Notes: generated by a model from the sequence alone, not told the origin. A DNA stretch of 64,000 nucleotides from Shewanella marisflavi (GCF_023283925.1 NZ_JAKIKX010000001.1:558001-622000); one strand, 5' to 3'; positions 18,608 through 28,996 are shown, counted from the stretch's first letter. Translations and numbers: made by a program.

Positions 18608-19894
18608 ATGACCTGTACACCTCACGCAAATTCCTATTATGCGGCGTCAGCCAATAACAAACAGTTGCGGGACAAACTCAGCGACAACATAGAGACGGAT
18701 GTCTGTATTATCGGCGCCGGTTACACCGGGCTTTCCTCGGCGATACATCTACTGGAGGCGGGCTTTAAGGTCACAGTACTGGAGGCCGCCAGAGTCGGTT
18801 TTGGCGCCTCTGGACGAAACGGTGGCCAGATAGTTAACAGCTTCAGTCGCGATATCGACACCATAGAAAAGGTGGTTGGGACTGAACAAGCCAAGCTGTT
18901 TGGTCAGATGGCCTTTGAAGGGGGGCGTATCCTCAAAGGGCTGGTAGCAAAATATAATATCCAGTGCGATCTGAAAGATGGCGGCGTGTTTGCGGCGCTG
19001 AACAAGAAGCAGATGGGCCACCTCGAGGCTCAAAAAGCCCTGTGGGAGAAGCATGGACACCTTGGTCACCTGGAGATGCTCGATGCTAACGCTATTCGCG
19101 GTGTGGTGGATACCGAGCGTTACGTGGGTGGCCTGCTAGACAAGAGTGGCGGCCACATTCACCCGCTTAATCTGGCGCTGGGTGAGGCCGATGCGGTGGA
19201 ATCCTTAGGTGGTCAGATTTTTGAAGACTCAGCGGTTATTCGCGTCGATCAGGGCGATAGTCCTGTGGTGCATACTCAAGAGGGCTCTGTGAAGTGCAAG
19301 TTTGTTATCGTTGCCGGTAACGCCTATCTCAAGGGGCTGCTGCCAGAGTTACAAGCTAAGTCAATGCCTTGCGGTACTCAGGTGATCACCACTGAACCTT
19401 TGGGTGATGAGCTGGCGCATTCGCTTTTACCACAAGATTACTGTGTGGAAGATTGTAATTATCTGCTGGATTATTTTAGGCTTTCTGGCGACAAACGTCT
19501 CATCTATGGCGGTGGTGTGGTTTATGGTGCCCGGGATCCTGCCGATATCGAGGCGATTATCCGCCCTAAGATGCTGGCAACCTTCCCACAGCTTAAAGAT
19601 GTGAAGATAGATTTTACCTGGACGGGTAACTTCCTGCTGACACTGTCGCGCCTGCCACAGGTTGGGCGTATCGGCGGTAATATCTATTACTCTCAGGGCT
19701 GCAGTGGCCATGGGGTGACTTATACCCATCTGGCGGGGCAGATTCTAGCAGAGACCATCAATGGTCAGGCTAAGCGTTTCGATGCCTTTGCGCAGCTACC
19801 TCACTATCCTTTCCCAGGTGGTCACTTGTTGCAGGTGCCCTTCTCGGCTATTGGTGCCTGGTACTACACTATGCGCGATAAATTAGGCGTTTAG
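18608..19894 (+). CDS. puuB: Gamma-glutamylputrescine oxidase
   Basis: This 428-residue FAD enzyme closely follows E. coli PuuB (426 residues) along its length. It has an SYYAASAN N-terminus, DVCIIGAGYTGLSSAIHL (FAD fold), GFGASGRNGGQ, SGGHIHPLNLALGEADA, DYCVEDCNYLLDYFRL and a C-terminal LPHYPFPGG. It oxidises gamma-glutamylputrescine to the aldehyde with release of ammonia and H2O2. I preferred ATG 18608 (AGGGTGA upstream) over the GTG at 18599; the difference is three residues. It lies 97 bp after potI and ends at a terminator, so it may be the last gene of the pot operon. Confidence 0.9.
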   Translation: MTCTPHANSYYAASANNKQLRDKLSDNIETDVCIIGAGYTGLSSAIHLLEAGFKVTVLEAARVGFGASGRNGGQIVNSFSRDIDTIEKVVGTEQAKLFGQMAFEGGRILKGLVAKYNIQCDLKDGGVFAALNKKQMGHLEAQKALWEKHGHLGHLEMLDANAIRGVVDTERYVGGLLDKSGGHIHPLNLALGEADAVESLGGQIFEDSAVIRVDQGDSPVVHTQEGSVKCKFVIVAGNAYLKGLLPELQAKSMPCGTQVITTEPLGDELAHSLLPQDYCVEDCNYLLDYFRLSGDKRLIYGGGVVYGARDPADIEAIIRPKMLATFPQLKDVKIDFTWTGNFLLTLSRLPQVGRIGGNIYYSQGCSGHGVTYTHLAGQILAETINGQAKRFDAFAQLPHYPFPGGHLLQVPFSAIGAWYYTMRDKLGV

Positions 19895-19904
19895 CCTGAG
19901 TAAT

Positions 19905-19931
19905 AAAAAGCCCGCATCTAGCGGGCTTTTT
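19905..19931 (+). terminator. Rho-independent terminator after puuB
   Basis: AAAAAGCCCGC / GCGGGCTTTTT with a 5-base loop, 10 bases past the puuB stop. Confidence 0.9.
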
Positions 19932-20108
19932 GTTGTCAGGTTAACCCTTTTCACGGGATTAGAGTGAAGGGCTGTCATTAATGTGAGCGGCACGGCGTGT
20001 GGTTTTCGGAGGACCTAATGCGCTTGGGGAGTCAGTATTTGCTTTAGATTGATGATGAAAGGGCATGTACCTGTGGGGTCAAGCTTGTGACAGCTGCTGG
20101 TATGCTTA

Positions 20109-22553
20109 TCATAGTAAGCTATTGAACTCATCGAGGGGCAGCGGCTTACTAAACAGATAACCCTGTCCTTGCTCGCATTCCAGTTCGATCAGTTTCTCCA
20201 GCTGTTTGCTATTCTCTATGCCTTCGGCGATCAGTTTAAGCTTGAGGGACTTACCCAGACGAATTACGGCTCTGACGATATCCAGGCTCTGATCGTCTTC
20301 AAACATATCTTTGACGAAGGACTGATCTATCTTCAAGGTGTTGACTGGGAAAAACTTAAGGTAGCTTAGGCTTGAATAGCCTGTGCCAAAATCATCGATG
20401 GCGATAGTTAATCCTAAGGCGGAGAGAGTATTGAGTACGCTAAGGGCCTCGTCAAAATCATACATTAAGGCGCTTTCTGTCACCTCCAGTTCCAAGTAGC
20501 GACTTAATAGCCCTGTCTCTTCCAACACTTTGGCGACTTCATCACAGAAGTTGGGATTGGTAAATTGCTTAGCGGCAATATTTACTGCTACTTGCATAGG
20601 TCTCCCTCTGTCTTGCCAAGCTTTCGCGGCAACACAACTCTTTTTTAAGATGATCTCACCGAGCTGGTTGATAAGCCCGGTCTCTTCAGCCAGTGGGATA
20701 AAGTCGAGAGGGGAGATGAGCTTGCCGCTAGGATCGCGCAATCTGGCTAGGGCTTCGGCGCCAATGATCTCTTGGGTCTGTAAATCGACCTTAGGCTGTA
20801 AGTAGACCTCTATCGATTCAGTGTCGATGGCATTTCGCACTAGGGTGATCAGTTTGTGGCGCTTGAGTAGTTCACGCTCCAAATCTTCAGAAAAATAACA
20901 GAAGCGATTGCGGCCCAGATCTTTGGCGCGGTACATGGCGGCATCGACATGGGTCATTAATTCCTCAGGCCTGAGGGCATCTGAGGGGTAGATGCTAATA
21001 CCGACACTGGCCGAGAGGGTATATTCCTGGCCCTCGATTCGAAATGGCGTATTGAGGCTATGGACAATGTCGGTGGCGATGGAATCGACCTGGCTGGTGG
21101 AGGTCAGAGAGGGCAGTAGCAGGATAAACTCATCCCCGCCTATTCTGCCTAAGGTGGCATTGGGATCGATTAAGGATTGCAGGCGTTTGGCCACCTGCTT
21201 TATCACCTGATCGCCATAGCTATGACCCAGCGAATCGTTAAGGTATTTAAAGTGGTCAATATCGATAAGCAGCAGCGCCACACTCATATTGTAGGAGTCG
21301 GCTACCGCACAGGCGTGATTTACCCTGTCATGGAGCAAGATACGATTGGGAAGATCCGTTAACTGGTCATGGTTGGCCAGATGGCTCATCTTGAGTGACA
21401 TGGCCACAGATTCGCTACAGTCGTGAAACACCATGATACCGCCAGTGACATTGCCTTCGCTATCTGTGATAGGGGCGGCGGAATCCTCAATATGGAAGGT
21501 CGTGCCATCTAAGCTTGTTAGCTGGCAGTTGAGTGCCATGGCGACATTGCGTTTTTCTTTGATGGCTATGGTCACAGGGTTGGCGCCACGATACTTGGTC
21601 TTAGCGTCACACTGGTCCATCACCTGATCTATGTGCAGGCCAATAGCATCGCGACATACCCAGCCCGTTAGCCGCTCGGCGATGGGGTTCATAAAGGTGA
21701 TTATTGAATCGCAGTCTGTAGCAATGACGGCATCACCAATGGCGTTAAGCATGATCTTAAAACGACGGTTTTCTATGTCGAGTTGGTTTTTGGCGCGTTT
21801 AATGGAACTGATGTCTGTCAGGGTCAAGAGTAGGCCAACAAGCTGCCCCTCATGCTTTCGTATCGTAAGATGTGCTTGGGCATCGGTGATCTCATGCTGG
21901 TTGTTTGGGAGGCTGACCTCAAATTGATGTTTCAGTTTGCCGCTGTTGATGCACGAGAGCATCTTCTCATAGAGGTTTTTGGGCAGCAGGCTTGAGGCGG
22001 GTTTGCCCAGAGCGTCATGAGGGGTAATTTCAAACCATTTGCCATTGTAGTCATTATGAAAACGATTATGCAGATCCTTTGACCAGTAGGAGATAAAGGA
22101 AGGGATCTGATTCACCAGTGCCTGCATATCCTGGCGTGCCTCTATGATGGCTTGTTCCTGGCGTTTTAGTAACAAGTGGTTTTTGATTCGTAATCGACAG
22201 TTATCGAGATTGATAGGCTTACTGATAAAGTCGATACCACCTAAACTGAGCGATTTATATTCGAAACTGCTCTCACTATGGGCGGTGACAAAGATCACCG
22301 CGCTATTGCAGGTTTTAGGATTGTTTTTGAGCCGCTTACACATCTCAAAGCCGTTTATCTGCGGCATTTCGATATCTAATAGTATGATGGCAGGCTGGTG
22401 TTGCTCGGCTTTGTCCAGCGCGTCCTGGCCGCCAGTACTGCAGATGATTTCGGCAAGATCGGTGAGGGCTTGCTCTAGGAGATGTAGATTTGGCCCCTCA
22501 TCATCAACAACTAATATTTTTTGTCGGGTTGCTATGTCGGTGCCGAAAAGCAT
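20109..22553 (-). CDS. REC-PAS-GGDEF-EAL cyclic-di-GMP signalling protein
   Basis: This is an 814-residue cytoplasmic protein. An N-terminal receiver has its phospho-acceptor in IILLDIEMP (D60). Two PAS-like regions follow (about residues 140-250 and 260-385), then a diguanylate cyclase domain with intact GGDEF (472-476) and a phosphodiesterase domain with intact EAL (600-602) and the loop DDFGTGYSS. No RxxD inhibitory site is present at the usual place before GGDEF. Both activities could be functional; which one dominates is unknown. I chose ATG 22553 with AGGA upstream; a TTG six codons earlier overlaps that site. It is divergent from a hybrid kinase that could phosphorylate it. Confidence 0.85.
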   Translation of the reverse strand: MLFGTDIATRQKILVVDDEGPNLHLLEQALTDLAEIICSTGGQDALDKAEQHQPAIILLDIEMPQINGFEMCKRLKNNPKTCNSAVIFVTAHSESSFEYKSLSLGGIDFISKPINLDNCRLRIKNHLLLKRQEQAIIEARQDMQALVNQIPSFISYWSKDLHNRFHNDYNGKWFEITPHDALGKPASSLLPKNLYEKMLSCINSGKLKHQFEVSLPNNQHEITDAQAHLTIRKHEGQLVGLLLTLTDISSIKRAKNQLDIENRRFKIMLNAIGDAVIATDCDSIITFMNPIAERLTGWVCRDAIGLHIDQVMDQCDAKTKYRGANPVTIAIKEKRNVAMALNCQLTSLDGTTFHIEDSAAPITDSEGNVTGGIMVFHDCSESVAMSLKMSHLANHDQLTDLPNRILLHDRVNHACAVADSYNMSVALLLIDIDHFKYLNDSLGHSYGDQVIKQVAKRLQSLIDPNATLGRIGGDEFILLLPSLTSTSQVDSIATDIVHSLNTPFRIEGQEYTLSASVGISIYPSDALRPEELMTHVDAAMYRAKDLGRNRFCYFSEDLERELLKRHKLITLVRNAIDTESIEVYLQPKVDLQTQEIIGAEALARLRDPSGKLISPLDFIPLAEETGLINQLGEIILKKSCVAAKAWQDRGRPMQVAVNIAAKQFTNPNFCDEVAKVLEETGLLSRYLELEVTESALMYDFDEALSVLNTLSALGLTIAIDDFGTGYSSLSYLKFFPVNTLKIDQSFVKDMFEDDQSLDIVRAVIRLGKSLKLKLIAEGIENSKQLEKLIELECEQGQGYLFSKPLPLDEFNSLL

Positions 22554-22801
22554 AGAAGAATTCCTTTTCAAATCTGCCGCCTATATCTATATTAGCTGAC
22601 TATAATCAATTTACTTAGGAAATTTACCGCACAGCAGCAAAACGAGTATAAATACTACCTTAGGCTGATTTATAGACAGGGAGATGCCTATTATCTCACT
22701 GATTATATGCGGTATCTTTTAGCCCTTTAACTGGGACAAAAGTTAGCCTCATTATAGTAGCCCTCGGCTGAAGCATTGGATGATTAAAAGGAGTTAGTTC
22801 C

Positions 22802-25800
22802 ATGGTGCGACAGATCTCTCGAATATCATCCCTGTTTGGCGCCCGTTCACTGCTCCCCCTCTCTTTAGTCGCCGTCTTAATGGTGGCGCTGATCATCATT
22901 GTCTTGTTTGAGTCCCGGTTAAATAGCAATGTCATCGGTGGTGTGCGCGCCAACTTGTCGGATATTAGCGAGCAGGTCAATAATCAAGCGCAAGGTAGGC
23001 TGACAAGTTATATCAATAGTTTACGGTTTTTATTTGAGACGCCGCCCATCTCAGGCCTGTCCAGGGCAAAGGCAAATCAAGGTGTCGATCCTGTGGATGG
23101 CACTCAATACGGCCAGTGGCGTCGCCGCCTCGAGACAATCTTTGTCGCCTTCTTACAAAATAATCGTGAATATGAGCAGTTGAGGGTGCTAAATGCCGAG
23201 GGGATGGAGCTGGTGAGGGTCGACAGGCACGCAGGAGGGGTACATGTGATACCTGATGCAAGCCTTCAGAATAAGCGCGATAGAGACTATTTTAAGGCGA
23301 GTCAGACACTGCAAAAAGGCGAGATCTATACGTCTCCTATCACCCTAAATAGAGAGTTTGGCAAGATTGATTACCCCTATCGACCTATGCTGCGTCTGGC
23401 AAAACCGATATTTGACGATGCGGGGCAGCGCTTTGGTTTCTTAATCGTCAATATAAACGCCTATAACCTGCTGGAAACGTTTGAAGCATTTGTGCCAACA
23501 CCCTATGAACTGATTTTGACCGACAGCCAAGGGTATTTTTTACTACATCCCGATAGTGAGATGCGCTTTAGCCGTGACCTTAACCCCGAGCAGGTTTGGT
23601 CTAAGCATTATCAAGTGGCTAAGGCGTTATCACGTCAATTTGAACTCGTGGTAGACACTTATCATGAGGATAAGCTCTACTATGCTTTTAACCGAACCAT
23701 TAGTTTATCAAATGATGCCCTGAGTGGGCGCCTAACGGCCACTTTGATGGCCCCTCGGAGCTATGTAAAGGAGCTGGCTATTGGCCGGCGCGTCAGTGTC
23801 TATTCTTTCATGTTGATCATCGGGGTGCTGTTTCTTTTTGTGGTGTCTATCTTGGGACGCAGTGCGCGAAACAGTATGGCGCTGGCTAAAGAGAAGGCGC
23901 AGTCCGCGGCGATTATTCATGGCTCTCAAGATGCCATCATAGGGGTGAGTAATAGTGGTCATATCAACAACTGGAACCGAGCGGCGGAGTTACTGTTTGG
24001 CTATGATGTTGATTATGCTAAAAGGCACTCTATCAACGAGTTGACGTTAGTGCCTGAGCATGATTTGAAGGACTTAGTTGCCAAGGCTAATCACGGCAAT
24101 AACACCCTAACCTTTGATGCTAAATTGCCCATGAGTGAGGGGGAAAGTCGGGAGTTGTTTGTCTCTGTTTCGCCAATCATAGGGGAGAATAAGCAGGCGC
24201 TGGGGGTCGCGTTTATTTTTCGTGATGTCTCCATTGAGAAGCAGGCGGCCAGGAAGATCCGACAGGCCAATGCCGAGTTGGAAAAGAAAGTTGCCATTCG
24301 CACCCAAGAGTTGCAAAAGGCTAGCCATGTGAAGAGTACCTTTATCTCTAACATTAGTCATGAGATGAGAACACCGCTTAACGGTATTGTCGGCACCTTA
24401 AACTTGATGAGAAAGGAGCCGCTGAGCGAGCGTCAGAAGCGTTATCTGGAGATGGCTGAGGTTAGTGTTAATGGCCTCTCTAGCTTAATTAACGATGTTT
24501 TGGACCTCTCCAAGATTGAGGCTGGCAAACTTGATTTGGATATCAGTAGCTTTAACCCCATAAATTTGGTTGAAAGTATCTGTAGCAGTATGGCGGTAAA
24601 GGTTCAAGAGAAGGGCGTAGAGTTCATCATAGATGTGATTGACCTGCGCTGCCAGAGTGTAGTGAGCGATCCTCATAGGCTCTCGCAGATATTAACCAAT
24701 CTGGTTAATAACGCGATCAAGTTTACTGACCGTGGCTATATCAAGGTAAAGGCCTATAGCCGACTCAAAGAGACGGGCGAGCTTGAGTTTATCTGTGAGG
24801 TGTCAGATACAGGTATAGGGATTGCCAAAGAGAATCAAGCTAAGCTCTTTAGTGCTTTTTCCCAGGCAACTTCCAGTATCGCCGCTCAGTACGGTGGCAG
24901 CGGACTCGGTTTATCTATCTGTAAGGAGTTGAGTGAACTCTTACATGGCAAAATGAGTTTCGAGTCGACGGTGGGGAAGGGAAGTTGCTTTACCTTTTCC
25001 ATGCTACTTGGGCAGCAGGACTACCAGCTGATGGCCACGGAACCCGTGCTCCAAGATGTACCCTGCTGCGTGCTATTGGAGCATCCTGAGCAGCAGGCTT
25101 GTGTCGAGGCTGCAATCTCGCGGCTTGGCGGCACGCTGGTCTCCCAGGAGATCTTTAAAGAAAGCCTTAACCAACAGGGCACAGAGACGCACAACTTGCC
25201 TCAGGTGCTTATTCTTGAACAGTGCCACGCTTTGTTGATGGAACTCGATAGCCGATGGCCTGAGCTCGCCGAAAATCATGAAAGTCTCCCCCGGGTGTTG
25301 GCATTTCAAAAGAGTGCTGAGCAAAATAAGTCGCTGGATAATATCGTGCTCGAATACCTCAATAATCCGCTGCTTTTTTCCGAGTTAATGCAGAAATTTG
25401 GCGGTGGGAAAAGCTTGGTATTGATTGAGAAATATCAAAATGTGGATGAGCAGCGTAGCTTAGGCGAAGAGGAGATGAAGCGTCTTCAAGGCGCACGGGT
25501 GTTAGTGGTCGACGATAATGAGATCAATATCGAAGTGGCCATCGGGATCCTGTCTGACTTACCGCTTGAGTTTATTAAAGCCACCAATGGTCAGGAGGCC
25601 CTTGAGCAGCTCGCTCAATGCGGTGAGGGGCATCAGGTGGATTGCATCTTAATGGATTGTCAGATGCCGGTACTCAATGGCTATGACTGCACCAGGGCTA
25701 TCCGCGCAGGAAAGGCCGGCGATCTGTTTATCAATATCCCCATCATCGCCATGACTGCCAGCGCCATGATGGGAGAGCGCGACAAGTGTATCAAGGCGGG

Positions 25801-26314
25801 GATGAATGATTACATCACTAAGCCTATTGAGGCTCAGCGCCTGTTTGAAAAGGTGTGTGACTGGCTTTTGTCCACCACAGGTGGGGAGGGGAAACCTCCT
25901 AAGCTGGTGGCATCTGAATTGCCAGATAAGGTGTCCAATAAGGATGAAGAGTATGTCTGGAATCGCAAGCAGGCGCTCAATCGCCTAATGAATAACGAAG
26001 TGCTGTTTGGCGAGATCTGTCAGATGTATTGTGAGAGTACACCGACACAATTGGATGAACTGGAAGCTGCCATTGATGCCAAGGCTTTTGAGCAGGTGAG
26101 ACAGTTGAGTCACAGTCTTAAGGGGCTATCGAGTAGCATAGGCGCGATACAGTTGCAGGAGTTGTTTCTTAGCCTTGAAACGGAGGCGAAAATGAAAAAC
26201 AGTGACAAGCTAAATCAACTGTTTAAGGGAGTGAACCCCTGTTATCAAGCCTTAATAAGCCGCTTGCAAGATGAACCTATATCCAACAACGAGGCGAAGA
26301 ATGCGTCATTGTAG
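22802..26314 (+). CDS. Membrane hybrid histidine kinase (sensor-PAS-HisKA-HATPase-REC-Hpt)
   Basis: This 1170-residue tripartite phosphorelay kinase starts with a membrane helix (about residues 18-38), then a large periplasmic dCACHE-like sensor domain and a second helix (about 333-353). A PAS domain follows (about 375-480) and then HisKA with the phospho-His in SNISHEMRTPLNG (H520). HATPase_c motifs are NLVNNAIKFT, DTGIGI and GGSGLGLSI. Residues about 745-880 look like a receiver that has lost its aspartate. A true receiver has D952 (LMDCQMPVLNG) and the C-terminal Hpt has H1104 (LSHSLKG). The ligand is unknown. It is followed 32 bp later by a lone receiver gene. Confidence 0.85.
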   Translation: MVRQISRISSLFGARSLLPLSLVAVLMVALIIIVLFESRLNSNVIGGVRANLSDISEQVNNQAQGRLTSYINSLRFLFETPPISGLSRAKANQGVDPVDGTQYGQWRRRLETIFVAFLQNNREYEQLRVLNAEGMELVRVDRHAGGVHVIPDASLQNKRDRDYFKASQTLQKGEIYTSPITLNREFGKIDYPYRPMLRLAKPIFDDAGQRFGFLIVNINAYNLLETFEAFVPTPYELILTDSQGYFLLHPDSEMRFSRDLNPEQVWSKHYQVAKALSRQFELVVDTYHEDKLYYAFNRTISLSNDALSGRLTATLMAPRSYVKELAIGRRVSVYSFMLIIGVLFLFVVSILGRSARNSMALAKEKAQSAAIIHGSQDAIIGVSNSGHINNWNRAAELLFGYDVDYAKRHSINELTLVPEHDLKDLVAKANHGNNTLTFDAKLPMSEGESRELFVSVSPIIGENKQALGVAFIFRDVSIEKQAARKIRQANAELEKKVAIRTQELQKASHVKSTFISNISHEMRTPLNGIVGTLNLMRKEPLSERQKRYLEMAEVSVNGLSSLINDVLDLSKIEAGKLDLDISSFNPINLVESICSSMAVKVQEKGVEFIIDVIDLRCQSVVSDPHRLSQILTNLVNNAIKFTDRGYIKVKAYSRLKETGELEFICEVSDTGIGIAKENQAKLFSAFSQATSSIAAQYGGSGLGLSICKELSELLHGKMSFESTVGKGSCFTFSMLLGQQDYQLMATEPVLQDVPCCVLLEHPEQQACVEAAISRLGGTLVSQEIFKESLNQQGTETHNLPQVLILEQCHALLMELDSRWPELAENHESLPRVLAFQKSAEQNKSLDNIVLEYLNNPLLFSELMQKFGGGKSLVLIEKYQNVDEQRSLGEEEMKRLQGARVLVVDDNEINIEVAIGILSDLPLEFIKATNGQEALEQLAQCGEGHQVDCILMDCQMPVLNGYDCTRAIRAGKAGDLFINIPIIAMTASAMMGERDKCIKAGMNDYITKPIEAQRLFEKVCDWLLSTTGGEGKPPKLVASELPDKVSNKDEEYVWNRKQALNRLMNNEVLFGEICQMYCESTPTQLDELEAAIDAKAFEQVRQLSHSLKGLSSSIGAIQLQELFLSLETEAKMKNSDKLNQLFKGVNPCYQALISRLQDEPISNNEAKNASL

Positions 26315-26346
26315 GCATCTGTACAATTTGGGAGTAAAGGATTTCG

Positions 26347-26814
26347 ATGGAGTTAAATAATGATTTGTACCCATTAGTTTTTTCTCGAAAGGGACGCATA
26401 CTGATCGTCGATGATATGCAGGTTAATATCATCATTTTACGGCAGCTGCTGAGCCAGACCAATGAAATTGCCACAGCGTTAAATGGCGAGGAGGCGTTAA
26501 GCCTGTGCCAAAGCTTTAAGCCGGATCTGATTCTGTTAGATATTGAGATGCCCGGAATGTCGGGCTTTGAGGTGTGCCAGCGCTTAAAAGCCGATCCCAA
26601 TACTCAAGGAATTGCCGTAGTGTTTGTTTCGGCCCATCACGATGAAGAGCAGGAGATGCGCGGTTTTGAGTTAGGGGGCGTTGATTTTATTCACAAGCCG
26701 ATCAATGGGGTGATCACCCAGGCGAGAGTGAATAATCAGCTGATGTTGAAACGCCAATCTGAGCTGTTGAAGTCTATGTTACAGCCGGAGAAGAGTGCTA
26801 AGGATCCGGATTAA
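26347..26814 (+). CDS. Single-domain response regulator
   Basis: This 155-residue protein is one receiver domain: RILIVDDMQVN, phospho-acceptor LILLDIEMPGMSG (D65) and conserved Lys in FIHKPIN. A short helical tail follows with no output domain. Its FELGGVDFIHKPIN segment resembles the receiver of the GGDEF-EAL protein at 20109-22553. It lies just after the hybrid kinase and is probably cotranscribed, so it is a likely acceptor of phosphate from the kinase Hpt domain. It may act as a phosphate sink or by protein contact. Confidence 0.85.
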   Translation: MELNNDLYPLVFSRKGRILIVDDMQVNIIILRQLLSQTNEIATALNGEEALSLCQSFKPDLILLDIEMPGMSGFEVCQRLKADPNTQGIAVVFVSAHHDEEQEMRGFELGGVDFIHKPINGVITQARVNNQLMLKRQSELLKSMLQPEKSAKDPD

Positions 26815-26838
26815 AAAAGAGTGGCAAAAATGGGAAAC

Positions 26839-26869
26839 AAAAAAGCCTGCATAGGATGCAGGCTTTTTT
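26839..26869. terminator. Bidirectional terminator
   Basis: AAAAAGCCTGC / GCAGGCTTTTT stem with A-tract before and T-tract after. It ends the receiver gene on one strand and can end the tRNA transcript on the other. Confidence 0.9.
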
Positions 26870-26878
26870 GTTTTAAAT

Positions 26879-26955
26879 TGGTGGCCCCTCACAGACTTGA
26901 ACTGTGGACCTAACGATTATGAGTCGTGTGCTCTAACCAACTGAGCTAAGGGGCC
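26879..26955 (-). tRNA. ileX: tRNA-Ile2, anticodon CAU (lysidine type)
   Basis: The reverse strand folds into a 77-base cloverleaf. Acceptor stem GGCCCCT pairs with AGGGGCC, the CCA is encoded, the D-arm is GCTCAGTTGGTTAGAGC, the T-loop TTCAAGT, and the anticodon loop is ACTCATAAT. The anticodon reads CAU. The acceptor and body match E. coli ileX/ileY, the isoleucine tRNA whose C34 is changed to lysidine by TilS to read AUA, and not elongator or initiator tRNA-Met. In E. coli ileX also lies close to rpoD, which supports the call. Confidence 0.88.
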
Positions 26956-27104
26956 GACTTAGGATAGTCGTCACTATCGAAAGCGCAAAGAAGTATACGA
27001 GGTTTAAAAGCGCTTGTCACCACTGATTTGGCAAGAATTCTAAACTTTGAATTCAACTGCTTATCTGTTGTTCAATCAGCTTTCGCTGTTGGTTGAAAAA
27101 TAGA

Positions 27105-27128
27105 AAAGCCAGCCCTAGGGCTGGCTTT
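27105..27128 (-). terminator. Terminator of the rpoD operon
   Basis: A perfect 24-base palindrome, AAAGCCAGCCCT followed by its exact complement, lies 30 bases past the rpoD stop. On the reverse strand it is followed by a T-rich stretch. Confidence 0.8.
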
Positions 27129-27157
27129 CATCGAGAAAGAACTCAGGTCAATCTGGT

Positions 27158-28996
27158 TTATTCATCCAAGAAAGACTTAAGGATCTCTGAGCGAGAAGGA
27201 TGACGTAACTTACGCAGTGCCTTAGCTTCAATCTGACGAATACGCTCACGGGTCACATCGAACTGCTTGCCCACTTCCTCTAGGGTGTGGTCTGTGTTCA
27301 TGTCGATACCGAAACGCATACGCAGTACTTTAGCTTCGCGAGCCGTTAGGCCGGCAAGCACTTCGTGGGTCGCATTCTTCAGACTCTCACCTGTAGCGCT
27401 GTCTAATGGCAGCTCGAGGGTGGTATCCTCGATAAAATCACCTAAATGCGAATCTTCATCATCGCCGATAGGGGTTTCCATTGAGATAGGCTCTTTGGCA
27501 ATCTTCAGCACCTTGCGAATCTTGTCTTCCGGCATCAACATACGCTCGGCCAGCTCTTCAGGTGAAGGCTCGCGTCCCATCTCTTGCAGCATCTGACGAG
27601 AGATACGGTTAAGTTTGTTGATGGTTTCGATCATATGAACCGGAATACGAATGGTTCTGGCCTGGTCGGCAATCGAACGCGTGATCGCCTGACGGATCCA
27701 CCATGTCGCATAGGTCGAGAACTTGTAACCACGACGGTATTCAAACTTATCCACCGCCTTCATCAGGCCGATGTTACCTTCCTGGATCAGATCCAGGAAT
27801 TGCAGACCACGGTTGGTGTACTTCTTGGCGATAGAAATAACCAGACGCAGGTTAGCCTCAACCATCTCTTTCTTAGCGCGGCGAGCCTTGGCTTCACCGA
27901 TAGACATACGACGGTTGATATCTTTAATAGCCGCAATTGCCAGACCGGTTTCATTCTCGATAGCATCGAGTTTAGCACGGCAGCGTTGTACATCTTCTGC
28001 AACCATCTGCAGGCCTTCAGAATAAGGCTTCTTGGCCGCGATCTCGTCGTTGAACCATTCGATGCTGCTTTCGTTAGTGGTGTAAACCTTAACGAAGTTT
28101 TTCTTTGGCATCTTAGCTTGTTCAACACATAGCTTCATGATGAGACGCTCTTGAATACGCACCTTATCCATCATTTCACGCATGCTCTTAACTAAGCGGT
28201 CAAACTGCTTAGGTACCAGGCGGAACTCTTTGAAGATTTCACCAATCTGGAATAGGGCTGCGGTCGATTCAGGGTGCTCGCGTCCTTTCTGCTCAATCAC
28301 TTTCAGGGCGTTTTCATGGGCCTGGCGTAGCTGAGTGAAACGCTCTCGCGCCTCTTCTGGATCCGGTCCCTTTGGCGAATCGTCTTCATCGCTATCGTCA
28401 TCTTCGTCTTCGTCATCGTCTTCGTCGTCGAGATCGTCATCCGAAAGTTCCGAGCCGATGTGAGTGGCCGTTGGGGCAACATCTTCAGCGTTGGGGTCAA
28501 CAAATCCAGAGATAATGTCTGATAGTCTGACTTCTTCAGCTTCATAGCGATCATATTGCTCAAGGATCATGGCGATCGCTTGAGGATATTCGGCTACAGA
28601 GGCTTGAACCGTGTTGATCCCTTCTTCAATTCGCTTGGCAATAACGATTTCGCCTTCGCGGGTCAGAAGTTCAACCGTACCCATTTCACGCATGTACATA
28701 CGTACGGGATCTGTGGTACGCCCTAGCTCAGCTTCAACCGTAGCCAGTGCTGCGGCAGCTTCTTCGGCAGCATCTTCATCGGTGCTGTCTTCAGACATCA
28801 TGATCTCATCGGCATCCGGCGCCTGCTCATAGACGCGAATACCCATGTCATTAATCATCTGGATAATATCTTCGATCTGATCTGAATCGACCATATCTGC
28901 AGGCAAGTGATCATTCACTTCTGCATAGGTTAAATAACCTTGCTCTTTACCTTTGGCAAGCAACAATTTAAGTTGCGACTGCGGAGTCTGCTCCAT
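27158..28996 (-). CDS. rpoD: RNA polymerase primary sigma factor (sigma-70)
   Basis: This 612-residue housekeeping sigma factor has region 1.1 at the N-terminus, 1.2 ([21 protein letters not shown]), a long non-conserved insert and region 2 ([41 protein letters not shown]). Regions 3 and 4 follow ([31 protein letters not shown]). The insert holds an unusual run of almost only Asp and Glu near residues 192-216. I chose ATG 28996, which starts [21 protein letters not shown] as in E. coli; earlier in-frame starts extend into non-homologous sequence. It is the last gene of the rpsU-yqeY-dnaG-rpoD operon. Confidence 0.97.
   Translation of the reverse strand: MEQTPQSQLKLLLAKGKEQGYLTYAEVNDHLPADMVDSDQIEDIIQMINDMGIRVYEQAPDADEIMMSEDSTDEDAAEEAAAALATVEAELGRTTDPVRMYMREMGTVELLTREGEIVIAKRIEEGINTVQASVAEYPQAIAMILEQYDRYEAEEVRLSDIISGFVDPNAEDVAPTATHIGSELSDDDLDDEDDDEDEDDDSDEDDSPKGPDPEEARERFTQLRQAHENALKVIEQKGREHPESTAALFQIGEIFKEFRLVPKQFDRLVKSMREMMDKVRIQERLIMKLCVEQAKMPKKNFVKVYTTNESSIEWFNDEIAAKKPYSEGLQMVAEDVQRCRAKLDAIENETGLAIAAIKDINRRMSIGEAKARRAKKEMVEANLRLVISIAKKYTNRGLQFLDLIQEGNIGLMKAVDKFEYRRGYKFSTYATWWIRQAITRSIADQARTIRIPVHMIETINKLNRISRQMLQEMGREPSPEELAERMLMPEDKIRKVLKIAKEPISMETPIGDDEDSHLGDFIEDTTLELPLDSATGESLKNATHEVLAGLTAREAKVLRMRFGIDMNTDHTLEEVGKQFDVTRERIRQIEAKALRKLRHPSRSEILKSFLDE

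Noticed and set aside
20018-20047. Nine-codon frame MRLGSQYLL behind a perfect GGAGG, between puuB and the GGDEF-EAL gene
   Set aside because: The ribosome site is good, but the peptide is too short to judge, with no terminator or downstream gene on that strand to suggest a leader peptide.
26879-26955. Reading the CAU tRNA as tRNA-Met
   Set aside because: The acceptor stem and body match E. coli ileX (tRNA-Ile2), and the position near rpoD agrees; initiator and elongator Met features are absent.
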